A stretch of 64,000 nucleotides of DNA from Poecilobothrus nobilitatus (taxonomy: Eukaryota > Arthropoda > Insecta > Diptera > Dolichopodidae): the NCBI GenBank assembly GCA_947095535.1, contig OX352772.1, positions 33,561,445-33,625,444 on the forward strand. Reading direction: 5' to 3'. The notes under the pieces were generated by a model that was given only the letters and a program-made list of their open reading frames with translations, was not told the origin of the DNA and made no database searches. This document shows, piece by piece, positions 1 through 14,400 of the stretch (position 1 is its first letter; every line of letters begins with the position of its first letter). Made by a program: the position numbers and the translations under genes.

Positions 1-460
1 TTTGGCAACAACTAGATTAAGTTTTTAAAAAGTAGTGGCAAATGCTAGAAAGATAATTTTGAAGCAAAATGAACGATATTTGCATTTACTAGCGTGATAA
101 GTTGAGTCATTAATTTTAAATAATGAATGATCTAGTTTAGTGGTTTTTTTTTCGACTTTCTTCCAAACAATAAAAAAAATCAATTTGCAGCTTAAATTTT
201 TGAAAATATTTTTTTAATTGACTTAATTAATTTAAATAACTATTTTATTTATTCAGAATATGTTATTAAGAGTAATATTATTGAAAAATTTAAACTGTTG
301 CTTTAAAAATTCAAGATTATACTTTATTTTTACAACATGAAAAAGTATATAACAATACAACTACTTACATATATCAAAAATGACAATTGCATTATGATAA
401 TTTAATGACAATTTAAATAGAACGAACATTAGCGTTGTCATATTAAGTTAATATTTACAA
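1..460. other. AT-rich non-coding stretch
   Basis: No coding signal, RNA gene or repeat structure recognised. It is the left flank of the MITE that begins at 461. Confidence 0.5.
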
Positions 461-1007
461 TGGGCGTTTTTCTTTTTCTCATCAGATCAATGCTCAGAGC
501 AGATGTCGAAAGCTCAGAGCAAACTTTTATCTGAACTCTGACCGCTCTGAGTTAAAAAAGAAACGTTCAGAGCACAAATTGTCAATTTTTATCCAAATTA
601 TTTTCTAACGTCAGTATTTTTTTTATTTTATTTCATTATTTTAAATGTAATAATATAGTTTTAAAAGGAATTTATTTAAGAAATAAAATAAAACAAAGTT
701 ATTTTACGTAAAATTTCATTTAATAAAATTTAAAAAAAAAACTTAAAAAAAAAATGTTTATCTATGCACGAAATTTTATTTTGATGACATTTTTATTATT
801 TTATTCTTAATTTGACGTTATATTTATTGAAAACTCTGTGAAATCTGAGAAATTTTTACGAGCTCACAGATCGCGCTCTGATCACACTCCGAGTTAAAAA
901 AGAAACACAAAATGGATAATCTGGATAATCTGAGCATAAAAAGAAACACAATTTTTTTTCTTGACAGCTCTGACTCTGCTCTCTGATGAGAAAAAGAAAA
1001 ACGCCCA
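461..1007. mobile_element. MITE with 26-bp perfect terminal inverted repeats
   Basis: Positions 461-486 and 982-1007 are exact reverse complements over 26 bp; the ends read TGGGCGTTTTTC and its complement. The interior holds many copies of CAGAGC or GCTCTG and a direct repeat of about 20 bp (CTCYGAGTTAAAAAAGAAAC) near 548-567 and 885-904. No transposase frame is present, so this is a non-autonomous element. If the ends are set one base inward (GGGCG), the flanks on both sides read AAT, a possible 3-bp target duplication as in PIF/Harbinger elements. That superfamily call is inference; the inverted ends are directly seen. Confidence 0.8.
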
Positions 1008-2771
1008 ATATAAGCGAATTTTTTACAATTAGATTTAATGAATGTCAATGAAAACGAAATGTCAAAAAGGAAGAAAAAATTAAATTATTGAGACTTGTTC
1101 GACTTTAATGAAATAATTAAAATAAAATGATAAAAACTCTTTCTTGTCTCAAAATTTTAGGTTCCTATCTAAAGGTGTGCCGGAGTTATGAAAAAAACAG
1201 AACCTTATTAGAACTTTTTTAAATATTATTTTTTATTATCATTATATGCATATCACCATGGTTAATTTTAAAAAGAACAATATTAAAAATTTATCAAATG
1301 AACACGAACACTTTAACACGAATGCTATATTATAAAGTGATTACTTTTGCTAAAAAATTTTTTTGCAACTTAAAAGAAAATTGGTTTTTTTTTAATTTTT
1401 TTTTTTTTTTGTTTGTTTGTTTTTAACATCATCTTTCAAAAACTCACGTTACATAACAGCTATTGTGACAGACAATTAAGAAAATTATTTAAAAATTTCA
1501 ATGTTAGAATTGTTTTTTTTTTGTATTTTAGTTATTATATTAGTTATTGCATAATATTTCACATCTCTGTTTATCAACCAAATAAATGAATGTTAGAACA
1601 AATAATACATATATACATACAAGGTAATTTATTCTTTTATGTTGTAATGGTCAAAAACTTTATGACATAATATAGAAATGTGTGTTCTAAAAAAAAAAAA
1701 AAAACTAAAAGAAAAATACATAAGTAAATACTTATTGTATTTTTTTTTAGCACGGAAGTATTATTAAAATATGTAATTTAAAGTAAATTAATTTTATACG
1801 CGAAACATAGAAATAAAAAAAAATTTTTTTATAATTAAATGTCATTTTAGAATCAATGAAAAATTCATTAGACACCTTTATTAAATTGTACTTGAAACAA
1901 TTCATAAATTTTTATAATTAAATAATTAGTATGAAATTCTTTTTGAAACAAAAAAAAAGATAATTGGTACACCTAATTAATAAGTAATGTACCATACAAA
2001 TAATATTTTTGCCTTTTGATGTTTTTTTTTAGAAGAAATAAAAAAAAACAAATTTTGCCAAAATATTTATTTTGTCATTGCAAAGATAATATTAAAAAAA
2101 TTTACTAATGAAGGATTGTTCTGCAATCATAGGATATGAAAAAAATTTTTTAAATTAAAAAAACAAAAAAAAAAACTTAAAACATCATACATTGGCCGCG
2201 AAGGTCGGTCCAAAATGTTTCCACATAAAACATTTATTGATAGAATTTTTGTTATATTTTTGTTTTGAGACTTATGTCAATGTGTGGCGCTACCCTTAGA
2301 CTTACCTAATTAGACATAATAACTATTACTACCGAAATAATTTCCAAGCTATTTAAAGAAATTCTTAAGCTAAGTAAAATTTATTTTAATTCATTTGTAA
2401 TATTCTTATAAACGTTATCAGGGAACAAAAATGTTCTTTTAGAAATTACTGATTCTGCAAACAACATTTTGGTATTTTTTTTTTTTTTTGTCAATTATAT
2501 TTAATTCAATTTTTCACATAAGAACAAAGCAAATATAATTAGCCATAATTAATATGAATCAAAGAATAAGATATTAGAATTATTTATTAGATTGTGAGCC
2601 ATTTAAGTTTTTTTTTTTTTTTTTTGAGTTTTATTCAATTTTAAATAAAAAATCAAGATCGAATGATTATTAAAAATAAAAGACCAACAATATAATTTTT
2701 TCCTAATTATAGCAACTTTACTACATTTTGAAATGTTCTAATAAATATTATGATTGTTTTTTTTTAGTTTA
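1008..2771. other. AT-rich non-coding stretch
   Basis: Long A and T runs and short AT microsatellites. No splice-supported coding exon or RNA gene recognised. Confidence 0.5.
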
Positions 2772-2920
2772 TTCCTCTGTCACTTAAATGTGACAAGGAA
2801 ATTATATATAGCCTTTCCTTTTCAAGTGTGGCTGAAAATGCCGTAAACGGCAATTAATCTTACGTTGTGAGGGGAACTCGAATTCAAGACGTCTTAACCA
2901 CTAGGCCGCACCGAGACCCA
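2772..2920 (-). mobile_element. tRNA-derived SINE, copy 1 (degenerate)
   Basis: Read on the minus strand from 2920, it starts with a tRNA-like head containing GGCCTAGTGG (pol III A box), then a damaged B box (AATTCGAGTTCCC), then a body containing CGTAAG, GCCACACTTG and GGAAAGGCT. The same order of blocks occurs at 24346-24519. This copy lacks about 35 bases between the A and B boxes that the other copy keeps, and its B box is degraded, so it is probably an old copy. Confidence 0.7.
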
Positions 2921-5383
2921 ATATGTGTTATTTATAATTTATTTTATCATTTGTATGTTGTGAATTATTGCGAAAAAATAAAGTGTAATCATTGTCTCTT
3001 TATAACACTTTCCTAAAGTAAAACTGTTCATCCTTAAAATTTCATAATATTGTTCGGCTGCCCTAATCATATAGATTTACAAATATAATATATTTATCTA
3101 TATAGAAACCGAAATCTATCATCTACTATGAAATTTAAATTTAATTCAAAAATTTCAATGTACATATTATTTTGAAAGTGAATGAATATTAAATAAGAAT
3201 TTCTCTAAAAATGGTTATTGTCACACATATAGCAATGTACATACTTCATTACTTATATAATATATAATTTCCAAACCCCGTTTTTAGACTTAAGATTATG
3301 TGTGCGTTATTTTTCTTTAAATCTTAAGATATTTTATCAAAGTAAAGTCTATATTACTTATTATTTCGCCATTTAATTTTTTGAGTTTTTTTTGTTTTCT
3401 TTATAATACAAAAAATTACGCGTCTAGAGATGGTAGTTTCTAGTTTCCATACATTTCTACTGACTTCATTATTTTTAAAGTTGTTTTTTTTTTATCAAAT
3501 AAATTCCAGGCATACAGGAATTTTATTTGGTGTTTCTAAAAGTTGATTTAATTTAAAACAAAAAAAAAATAAATAAAAATAAATATTAAACAAAATCTGT
3601 GATCTCTGAAAGAACACCTACACTTAAAACAAAAACAAAAAAAAAACTTTTGCTATAAAAAAAATATAATATATTTAGTAATTGCGGCATTGTCCAAACT
3701 TAGTATACCAAAACTATAAAAAGAAGAGAATGTGATTAAATTGATTTTGTATTTATTTATTTTTTTTGTTTTTTTTTTTTTTTTTTTTGTAGAATATATA
3801 TACGTTTCTTAAGTTTAGAAATCAAAGAAAAAAAAAAATATAATATTTAATTTAAAAGAATTAAATTAAAACATTAAATAGGCCTCTTCTTACCTATTAA
3901 TAATGATTATGGGTTTTTTAAACTCTAATTTTTTTTTTGATATCCAGAAATGTTACTACATAGTAAAACAATGATATCCCATATTTAGCCAAAAAAAAAT
4001 TATTGGTTGTAAACAACTACTAATGATATCTTTATAAATATATACAGAAGATTTTCTCCATCCAAATTCAGAACGGGATGTTTTTAAACATCATTAATTT
4101 TATTATATAGAGACGCCATTATAAAATAAAAATGAAAAAAAACAAAAAATTAATTAATAATAAATATAAAAAATTCATTTATAGAAATGTGGCGTATAGC
4201 TGTCTAATTTCCTTATAGAAACACGTTTAAATCTAAAATCAAAAACAAAAATCTAGTTTAATAATGTGTGTTTCTTAATTCTAATTTTGATTAAATATTT
4301 GTTTACCGTTACTATCAAAAGTTGTATAGTAAATAAATGATTTAATTAAGTGAATATCAAATCACTAATAAAGCCAACTCACCCAGTTATATTAATTTGT
4401 TATATTACCTAACCTATATACCTTTATAAATTTATTGGCTATATTATTAGTTCTTGATTAAAATTTAAATCCTTTAATTTTATGTTAGATAAGGTGGCGA
4501 TCTTTACGATGTTGCGTGAAAGTTTCAATTAACACTAGATTGCGCCATTTTGATCTCTGATTTTATACTTTTTTAAAAAATTAATTTAATTGAATATTTA
4601 TATCGTATTGCTATTTTATTCTACCAATTAAAGTAACAATTACAGGAATCATTTTACAAAAGGAAAAAGAAGAATATTCAGATATTACCGGCATTCGGCA
4701 AATTAGTTTTTATACATTACGGGAATAGAATGACCTAAATTCACATAGCAAAAATCCACTTTGTCAAAATATCATTTGACGAAAATCACATTTCGCAAAA
4801 AGTTTATATATAATATATGTATTTAAATTATTAAATTTCTCTTTACAAAACATCCGTATACACGTAAACATTTTAAAGGAACATCAATCTTCCAAAAACG
4901 TTAAATTTAAATATATTTTGAAAAAAGTACGTAACCCTGATTTTGTAATCAACAACAAATTCCGTTCTAATTTTTTTATATACTTATGGCAACACCATAT
5001 CTATAATAATTTTTTATATACTTATTTATTATATACCCATTTTTGATTTTCATACTTATGTCGCATATATTATTAAAATTTCGTACTTTTAAAATAGGTA
5101 CATATATGTATATTATATATTAAAAAATTTTATTATGTGTTTATTTTTGAAAAGATAATAAAAGTTGTAAAAATAAATTATTATATACTATGTACAAGGT
5201 TTTTTATTAAAGAGGCAGACAGTTTTTTACATTTTTTGACAAATGGATATTTGCGAATTGAAAATTTGTTATGTAAGAAATTATGCTAAATAATTTTTTG
5301 CAATTTGAGTATGTATTTTGATAAGTGTGGTGAAAGGGATATTTATTATCTGAATTTAATCAAGTGTTGCGAACCCTACATAT
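2921..5383. other. AT-rich non-coding stretch
   Basis: No gene seen. Around 4740-4800 there is a short run of related words (CAAAAATCCACTT, GACGAAAATCACA, TTCGCAAAAAG), possibly a decayed repeat; not assignable. Confidence 0.45.
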
Positions 5384-5456
5384 ATGATTCTATAACTCAG
5401 TTGGTAGAAGCACTAAATCGAATTATTACGGTTCTTGGTTTGGTTCGAGTCCATGA
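5384..5456 (+). repeat. tRNA-like sequence (pseudo-tRNA or SINE head)
   Basis: TAACTCAGTTGG at 5393-5404 resembles a pol III A box, and GGTTCGAGTCC at 5442-5452 is an exact B box match. The spacing fits a tRNA with a few extra bases. The T stem is not properly paired (5' side TTTGG against 3' CCATG), and no good acceptor stem closes around it, so a working tRNA is unlikely. An A-run follows directly, as in a SINE tail. Confidence 0.5.
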
Positions 5457-8400
5457 AAAAAAGCTATAATCAAGATCAAATCAATTTTATTTTTCCGTGT
5501 TAAAATAAGCAATAATTTTTCTTATATAGATATTGTAAAATGCATTTATGAATTATGATATAAATTATTTATCCTTTAACAACTTATCTCTAATTTAAAA
5601 TCATCCTTTAAACTGATTAATTATAGTATTAATTAATGCTACATTCTTTTCCGTTAAAATTAGTTTATTTTAAAAATTAATTTGATAATATACATCTAAT
5701 TTTTAATACTTAACCTAAAACTTTTCATACTTATAGAATATAAAATGAATTGTTACAAAGTCATTTTTTTTTTCTGTAAGTTTGTTTTATTTTATATGAA
5801 ATGTTAAGATAAATTAAAATGACTTCTTTAGTGTGTTTGCAACCTTAAAATTCCGCAACATTTTAATTATTTTTTAATTTTTTCATAAAATATTTAATAA
5901 GTATATATATGTATACCTAAATATAATAATTACATGGACCTTTTAATCATTAAAAAAAAACTCCTTTCAAAAAACGATAAATTAAATATTGACGGAAATA
6001 ATTAATTTGTTGTTTTAATTTTCTTTTCTGTATTAAAATATTTTTTTTTTAATTTCTTTATTTTTTTTTTTTTGTAAATCCATTTTCAAAAGACTTAATT
6101 AATCCATAAATATTTCATTAGCCCCCTATGTAGCAATTTGTTTGATAGGTTGATTGAATAAGGAAATTACAAATTTCAATACTAAAAATTACAAGGAACC
6201 GATTTGTAAGATAATATTCTCCTTTTAATTTTAATATACTTAAATATATATATATTTTTTTTTTAATATGTACATTCCATATTTAAATATAGTATGTATT
6301 ATATAAAATACTTCAATAACAAATATTCAATAATTTTAAAAATAAATCCGAATTTAATTTAATTTAATCTGATGAACGTACACAAAAAAATGCAAGATCA
6401 TTTAATAATCTGATTTCTGATACGATCTTTCGATTATTATTATTATTATTAAAAATCGATTTCTAAAAATGTCAAATTGATTTTTGCTCTTTTTCTGTTT
6501 AGTATTGTGTTTGTGTATAGGTATAGATTATAATTATATATATATATTTTTTTTTTTTTTTGATATACTTATTGTCATATTTAGCATTTGTCACTTCATT
6601 AAAAATATCATTTAAAATGGCAAGTGTTTATTTATTTGTTCATGTCAATCTTCTCAGACAGGAGTTTTTATATCTCCTTTTTTTTGGATTTTTTTTTTTT
6701 TTCTTTTCTCTATTTTAAGTCAGTTTGATTTTATTTGAAGAAAACAAAATAAAAATAATAAAATTTAACCAAATTGGAAAATAAAATTTATTTTTTACGA
6801 TTTTTTTTTAAAATTAAGATAAAATAAATTTTCGATTTTTAAATGTAAATTAAGAATAAGACTTTATTATGTGCGGTGAGTATTTCAAAAGGAGGAATGA
6901 AAAATTTATAACTATATTTTTTTTTAAAATAAAAGTAAAAAATAAAATTCATCGATTGAATTTTAGTTATAAATTGAAATATGTATCTTGACATTTATAA
7001 TTCTAAAACGAAAAGAAACATATCAATTTAAAAAGAAAAAAAAAAAAGAATGTATAAGTGATTTGTAATTTGATTATTAAAATCTTAATTAAAAAATTAA
7101 AGTCTAATATTTATAGGTATATAACATTAAAAACTTTATTACTTGTTAAAGAATAAAATATATGTATTTATTACAAAAGTCAAAATATGTTAGTATATTT
7201 CCGTATATCATCCGCATATCATTAAATTCTTATGTCATTTACTAGCTATTATATGTATAGTTTTATTGAAATCAAGACATGATTGGAATCAATAATTTAT
7301 ATGGCAGTTATTATTTTTTTTTTTAAATCCTGCAAAGGCGTATTAAAATTCTGTTTTAATAACTATATAATAATTTTTAATTGTTCTACCTATTCTAAAA
7401 TCATTTATTATGACACTATAATCTGTCAAATTAACAGCACGAAAAATAATCAAAACATCCATTAAACCGTTATGTAACATTGGTTTGTTTTTTTTTTTGT
7501 CCAAAATTAAAATTTTATAATTTTTTCTTTTTTAACTCTCATATTTTAACTCTTATATTAAAAAACTTCAATCATTTTCATTCTTTCTTTGTCCATAATT
7601 CGAAAAAAAAATTTACATTAAAAAGTTTAAATTAGACACTTAACAACATATTATATATATACCAAAATTTACCAATATTGGTTTTATTTTTTGTCTGTTT
7701 TTATTTGCCAAAAATAGAAAGTTTTTAAGAAATCAATTTGAACGAGAGAATATAAAAGGTGCTAAGTTGTTACTTCCTTTTTTGAATTATTCTTTATAAA
7801 ATTAAGTAATTGAAATTTTTTTTTTTTTGATCTTATGATCTTTCACTAGAATTAATTTATAAAAAAACCAAAAAAAAAAGATTGTATACGCCAAAATGAT
7901 GATTTTATAAGTTTCTATAATAAATTTACTATTTAATCATGGCAAATTATTTAACAAGTTATTATGTCAATCAATATAGGTACTTATTTAAATTAAAATC
8001 AATGGCTTTTTAAATTTTATTTAACTTTGACATGTTTAAAACCAACACAAATACAAATAAATTGATAATTAAATTATTGACTTTAGTACTTTCTTTCAAC
8101 TGATTGCTATATTTAAATCATAACTGTGTGTATATAAATAAATTTATATAAACAATATTTTTAATAATTTTAACCTTAAATTAAAAAAAATAAATTTTTT
8201 TTTTAAATATGAATTTTTTATGCAATTGTGTAGTCGTAATAATTTCATTTTCTATAATGAGAAATCTTATTAAAATATTATATAAGTAAATACAAGTTTT
8301 TAATTAAATATTATTTTTTAAATTTCCGGAAATTAAATCGAAATAAAAATTTCTAAAATAGTACTTTTAAAATTAATATACAGTTATTCCCTATATATGT

Positions 8401-11400
8401 TAATAATCGAAACAAAAAATCATTTATTGACAATTAAGTAATATGAAATATGTAATATAATAAATGAAATATTGAATTGAACATGTATTTATGATAATTA
8501 TAAAAAAAATAGTTACAGATTGCCATCAACCATTAAATATTAACATTGTATGTATATTATTGTATTATAGGTACTATAATTTAAATTATTATTTTAAAGA
8601 ATAAAATAGATTGAATTAAGTTCATGGTTTTTACATAGAGAGTGACAAAACTATGTTAAATTTTGACAATATGCAAATTAACTTGATTTTGAAAGTTTGT
8701 TTTGACATTTCTAAATATTAAAAAAAAAAATAAAAAATGTAATTGAATGAAAGTAACTTTATTTTTGTTTTTAACAAAACCAATATAAAAATCGATAATT
8801 TTTAAAAACTTTAGGAACGTTGTATGGCATTTTGCTTCCTTGGCAATAATTTGATAATTTTTTTACAAAACTAAAAAACAATATATTCGTTTTTTAAAAA
8901 TAGCTGTATTCTTTTGTTTCGGTTGAAAGTTTAGGTCAGCCGTTTTCGTTTAATATGAAAATAAAATAATAACTAAAAACCAAGATAATTATCTGGGTTT
9001 TATCTAGGTTTAAAAACTCAAATTTGTATAGACTCCTCCTTTTTTTTTTAATATTTAGGCTGTGTGCCGATGATTTTTTACCAAATTGAGTAAAATTTTG
9101 ACTTACCGTAGATAATTTTGACATAAGTGTGGTGAATAGTAATGTCAAAATTTTACCTAGTCATAGGCTAGGTAAGATAATGACATTACTTATTTTGCTA
9201 TCGTCTTAGCGTAAGTTGATATTAATTGATTTAAATATTTGTTCATTTCGAAACAATTTTTTAAAATAATTTATAAGCATCTTAAATTAACAAATAAAAA
9301 TTTTTGACGAACTTCAATAATGCTCTTAAAATTATAAATGTCAAAATTTTGTTTTCATTTGGCACAGTAAAATTTTAATTTTTTTTTTTCTACCTCAGTA
9401 AATTTCTTGTTTTTCAAATTTATAAATTTTCTAAAATCCTATAAAAAATCCTTTTTTGCTTTTACCAGAAATTTTACAAATACTTTCAAATTCGTATTTT
9501 TTAATCCAGAATTTTAAAATTGAGCATCTGAGCAACTCAAATTTTTTTAGTTCAGAATTTTATATGTCAATTTGATCGCATCTTTATGTTTGGCAGTTCA
9601 TCAATTTTTGAAAAGCTTTTAACAATAAAATTGAAGTTTCTATTCGTTCAATTTTAAAAATGTTTATTTACTTAAATCTTTTACTTAAAATCACTTAAAT
9701 TAAAAAAAAAAAAATTAAAAATCAGATTTCATAAAATTTATTTAAATAAATTTTATTAGTTTTTTATCTTTAAATATAGAATGAATGAATATTTTGACAA
9801 TTGATATTCTTATATATTATGTAAGTATGTTTTATGTATTATGCGTAATGATATTTCGTACACGTTTACATCTCATTACCGTATCCAGATAAGATAATAT
9901 TTTAATTTAAATTCATTTTTTTTTTTTCTCTCTTTTTCAAATTTATATTTTTGACTATTTTTGGTACTTAATAAAATTAAGAAGGTAGATAAGTAGGTGA
10001 CTCAGTCTTAAATAAATAAACAAGTGAACAAATAAAATTTTAAAATATGCTTAAAAAGACCGGCCCAATTATGTCTTAAAATTTTTCATTCTTATTCTTA
10101 TTCTAATTTTTTTTTTTTTTGGTAAATTAAAAGCTGTTAAAATTTTAAAATTAAAGAAACAAAAATATTTATACTCAATTTCAAAAAATTATTTAATGAG
10201 TTAACGAACGATAAAAATCAGTAGATACTTAAGTTATATCATTGTTTTTTTTTTTTTTTATATTTTTGATCTGATTGAAAATTTTTGTAACTTGTTCAAT
10301 TTATTTCTTAAGTTATTTTTATTCTTAATTTTTTGTTTTTTTTTTTTGGTTTTTTTCAGACCAAATTTTCTTAATAAAGTTTAGAACATGGTTTTTTTTT
10401 TTTTTTGTTATAACAATATTAAAAGACCACCACAATGTTCAAATTTGAATTTGTTAAGTTGTTATAATTAATTTTTTTTATTTTTTTGTGCCTCCTAAAT
10501 ATTACTATAAAAGTTCAGGTTGTTAAAGCTGTGCCATGTCTGTTTTTCTTTAAAGAAAAAAAAAAAAACCGAAAAACCTACTATCAAACTGTATATTTTC
10601 TTTCTTTCTTTGTAAATATAATTTTTTTTCTGCTTTTTTTTTTTTTGTACTTCTTTGTTGTGGGGATTACTATAATTGGTAATGGATAGGAGCAAAAAAA
10701 AAATTAACAAAACTTTTTTTTTGCTAATTTTAATATCTAGTCTAATAATTAATTTTCTATTATATATGTATTATAATATGTACAATATAAAACATGTATT
10801 ATATTAATAAAAATGAATATATTAAGATTAATATCAAAATAACAAAAAACCACAAAGCAAATAACATAAAAAAAAACTCTTAAAATTTATGAGCATATAC
10901 ACCAAAAGAAGTGGTGTTATTCATACGAAAAACAAGAAAAAAAAAAAACATCGAATTCAAAAATTTGAACAAAAACACAAAAACGTCTAATTTCAATATA
11001 CATATATGTACCTATATATATATAATATAAACCTCCAATTGAATTTTTATTGAAAAAAGATTTATTTGAAAGATAAATTCCAAAAAAAAAAAAAAAACTT
11101 AAATAAAATTTGCAAAGAAAAAATCAAAAAAAAAAAAAAAAAAATCATCCAATGCTGTTAATGACATCTGGAGTTGTCTACTGAAAGTACAATGACAAAT
11201 AACATCAATAAATTAATATAAGTCATAATAATATTGTATTGTGCTGCATCACATTTTTATTTTTAGCACATTTTCCAAAAAAAAAAATTTTGAAAAATTT
11301 GGCTTATTCATTTAATTCTGTTCGTTTGTTTGCCTGCCTGTTTACAAAACTTTCAAACACCTTAAGAGAGTACAATGAAATTTTAACCATGGATAGGTTT

Positions 11401-14400
11401 CTTGCAGAACAACTTTTTTTTATCTAGCCTTATCCATTATAAAGCAACAGCTTCTCAGGTTCTGTTTAATATTTTTTCAATATAAAAACGCGATATCAAA
11501 ATTATTCATTTTTTTTTTTTAATTTACCGTTATGTGGAAAAAAAATTTTACAAAATTTTGCTTCTTTCATATTCGCCGTAACGCTTTTAAATAGTATCTT
11601 GCAATTTTGAAAGAAGAAAATACTCATAGAATCAGCGTAGATTGCGTCAGAAATTTTTTTTTTTTATAATTAGGAAGGTACAAAAATGTAGGAGGACTTT
11701 TTTTGACATCTGTAACACCTGTTGCCGTATATACATTTTTTTTAAAAATATAATACAACAATAAAAGCTTTTTAACATTATAATTGTACACATGGTAACA
11801 TCTTTTCTTAAATATATAGAGTTTATTTAAAATTGAAGGAAGTGTGTCATTTGATTTTCCATAATATTCTCTTACACATACATATATAAAATTCTAAGAA
11901 AAATTACACATTTTATACCAAATTACAGTGTTCTAAACTGTTTTTACTTATTATCTTTTGAAAAATGTGAATCTTTCAAAACCGTTGGTTTTCATTCTAC
12001 TTTGTTGTTTTTTTTGGTTTTTTTTTTTTAAAGCGATTTAAACTATATTTTAATGATGATTTTAAAATTTTTATAATATATGTGTTACACATATATATAT
12101 ACATATTATATACATATAAAGAAATAGAGGAAGTATTTAAAAAAATTATTTAACATCGACATAATTAGTATTAAATATTATATAATGTCATTTTTTTTTT
12201 TATTATATTTTATTAAATATTGATGAATATTTATTTATTACTAATAATAATAATAATAATAAAATAAATAAATAATAATAATGGTAATAAAAAATAATTA
12301 TTACATATGTGTATAATGAATGTCAACTATGTTATTATAACTGTTTTTTTTTTTTTTTTTTTTTTGAATTTTCTAATTTTTATAACTTAATTTTATGGTA
12401 TTTAAAATGCATGTATTTATATTAAAGTTTTTTTAAATATTTAATTAATATTGTCAAATATTATTATAACAGTATTGTATTTTAAGAATCTAATTGTGAA
12501 ATACAAACTTAGTTAATTGCGAAAATGAATTTATGAAAACAGATCTAGACCTTTATCCTTATAAAAATTTACAGAAAAATGCCTCGGGTGAATTTTTTAC
12601 CCAACAGTAGCTTATATTAAAATTTGAATGTAATATGAATGAAATTTTGTCCAAAAAAAAAATGTTGTAACATTTGTATCCTATGAAGTACAAAATCCTA
12701 TGAAAATATAAAATTATATTTTATAAAAGAAAATAAACAAGGTCTGCATAAAATATTCGGTAAAAAAAAAAATTTTTCGAATGTTAAAAGTAAAAATTGA
12801 AAAAATTTTTACCTGAGGATGATATGAGGTTGAAAACTCGAATGTAATTTCAATTATTTGGTTAAATTAAATGCATAAAAACATGGAAAATTGTAAAATA
12901 ATTCCGATTAAAATCAGGAAATCAATTACTTATTTCTACACCATTGTAAGTGTATATATAGAAATTTGTGTTGGAATTTAAAGATGATTATGCAAATTAG
13001 TGTAAAATTATTCGGAATTGAGAAGAAATGCTGAAATATTAAAGTTACTACAAAAAAAATTTCTTTTTTGGTAGTATGTTTCACTAATTACCATTTTAAA
13101 TGATTCTTTATAAATTAATATTCATATTCCTTTCTAATATCCTTTTTTAATTTCCTTTCAATAACACCTCATTTAAAAAAAACAAAAAGGTCAATTAAGT
13201 ATCTTTTAAAAATTTATGTATGTCCAACTTTATGGACATGTAATTATGTATTACTAAACTTTAAAATTTCGAACTTAGAATTTTTCATCTAAAGCCCAAA
13301 AATGTAAAGAAGCTGTAGTAATTTTCATAAAAAGCCCAAAAGTGTAAAGAAGCCATAGTAGATCAAAAAAAAAAAAATAACGGCGAAAAAAATTAAAACT
13401 ATTTCCAAACTTAAAAACTAAATACATAAAATTATAAAGCTTTGAAAAAATGTATATATATATATATATACATATACATGTACTTATACATAATTGATTT
13501 TTTATTTGCATACAGTTAATTTATGGTATAATTATTGTAAAAAATAGACAACATAAAATATTTTTATACCTATTAAATTATATAATCAATTTATATATTA
13601 TAGTATAATATCTTATATGTTATAATATTCTTAATGTAGGTCATGCCTAATTGAAACAAGGTCCTCCAAACTGTTAACAAAAAAAAAAAAAACAAATAAA
13701 TTTTAAAAATATTCTTAACAATGTTTTAACAATAAAACTATATACCATTAACACAAAAGAATTGTAAATTTTTTTTTTCCTCGAAAAATTAATTATGCTT
13801 CAAAAGAAAAGGTAATCTTTTGTTTCCTTGTTATCAAATTTAAAATAAAAAACAAAAAAAATAAACAAGATTTAACACAACCTATAAAATTACTTTTTGA
13901 ATTGTTTAAGGAAATTCGAATTATTTTAATAGATACTTTTAATTTTTTTTTTTTTTTTAAGTTCCGTAAAAGTTTAAGTATTATGAATATTTTAAAATGA
14001 TTTTCCTTCAAAATTAAAATTATTTAATTAAAGTTAATAATAATATCGTTTTAAAATACTTTTAAAAATTAATTTTTCGTTATTACTAACGGAAATAAAA
14101 GTGCATCAGACTACCTTTTATGATTTAAATCCATTAGAACTAGAAATGCTTAATATAAGTGTAATTAATTCAAGTCGGATTGAAGAAACTGTTAATCTAG
14201 TACTTATTTTGAAATAATTAACTTATTAAATTATAAAAACTTTTCACTTATTATTTTGTTATTATGAATGAAATATTATTGGCTATTGGACTCATATTTT
14301 CATTAAGGTTTTTATCATTTTTATGTGATTAAAATTTGGCATAATAAGTACCATCATTATTGTAGTCTATAATAGACGAATATTTATTTTCAGTTAATTC

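Noticed and set aside
5384..5456. A working tRNA gene
   Set aside because: A and B boxes are present, but the T stem mispairs and no acceptor stem closes; kept only as a tRNA-like repeat.
9080..9160. Inverted pair GTAAAATTTTGAC as MITE ends
   Set aside because: Only 13 bp in a palindromic AT word with 40 bp between; not enough to claim an element.
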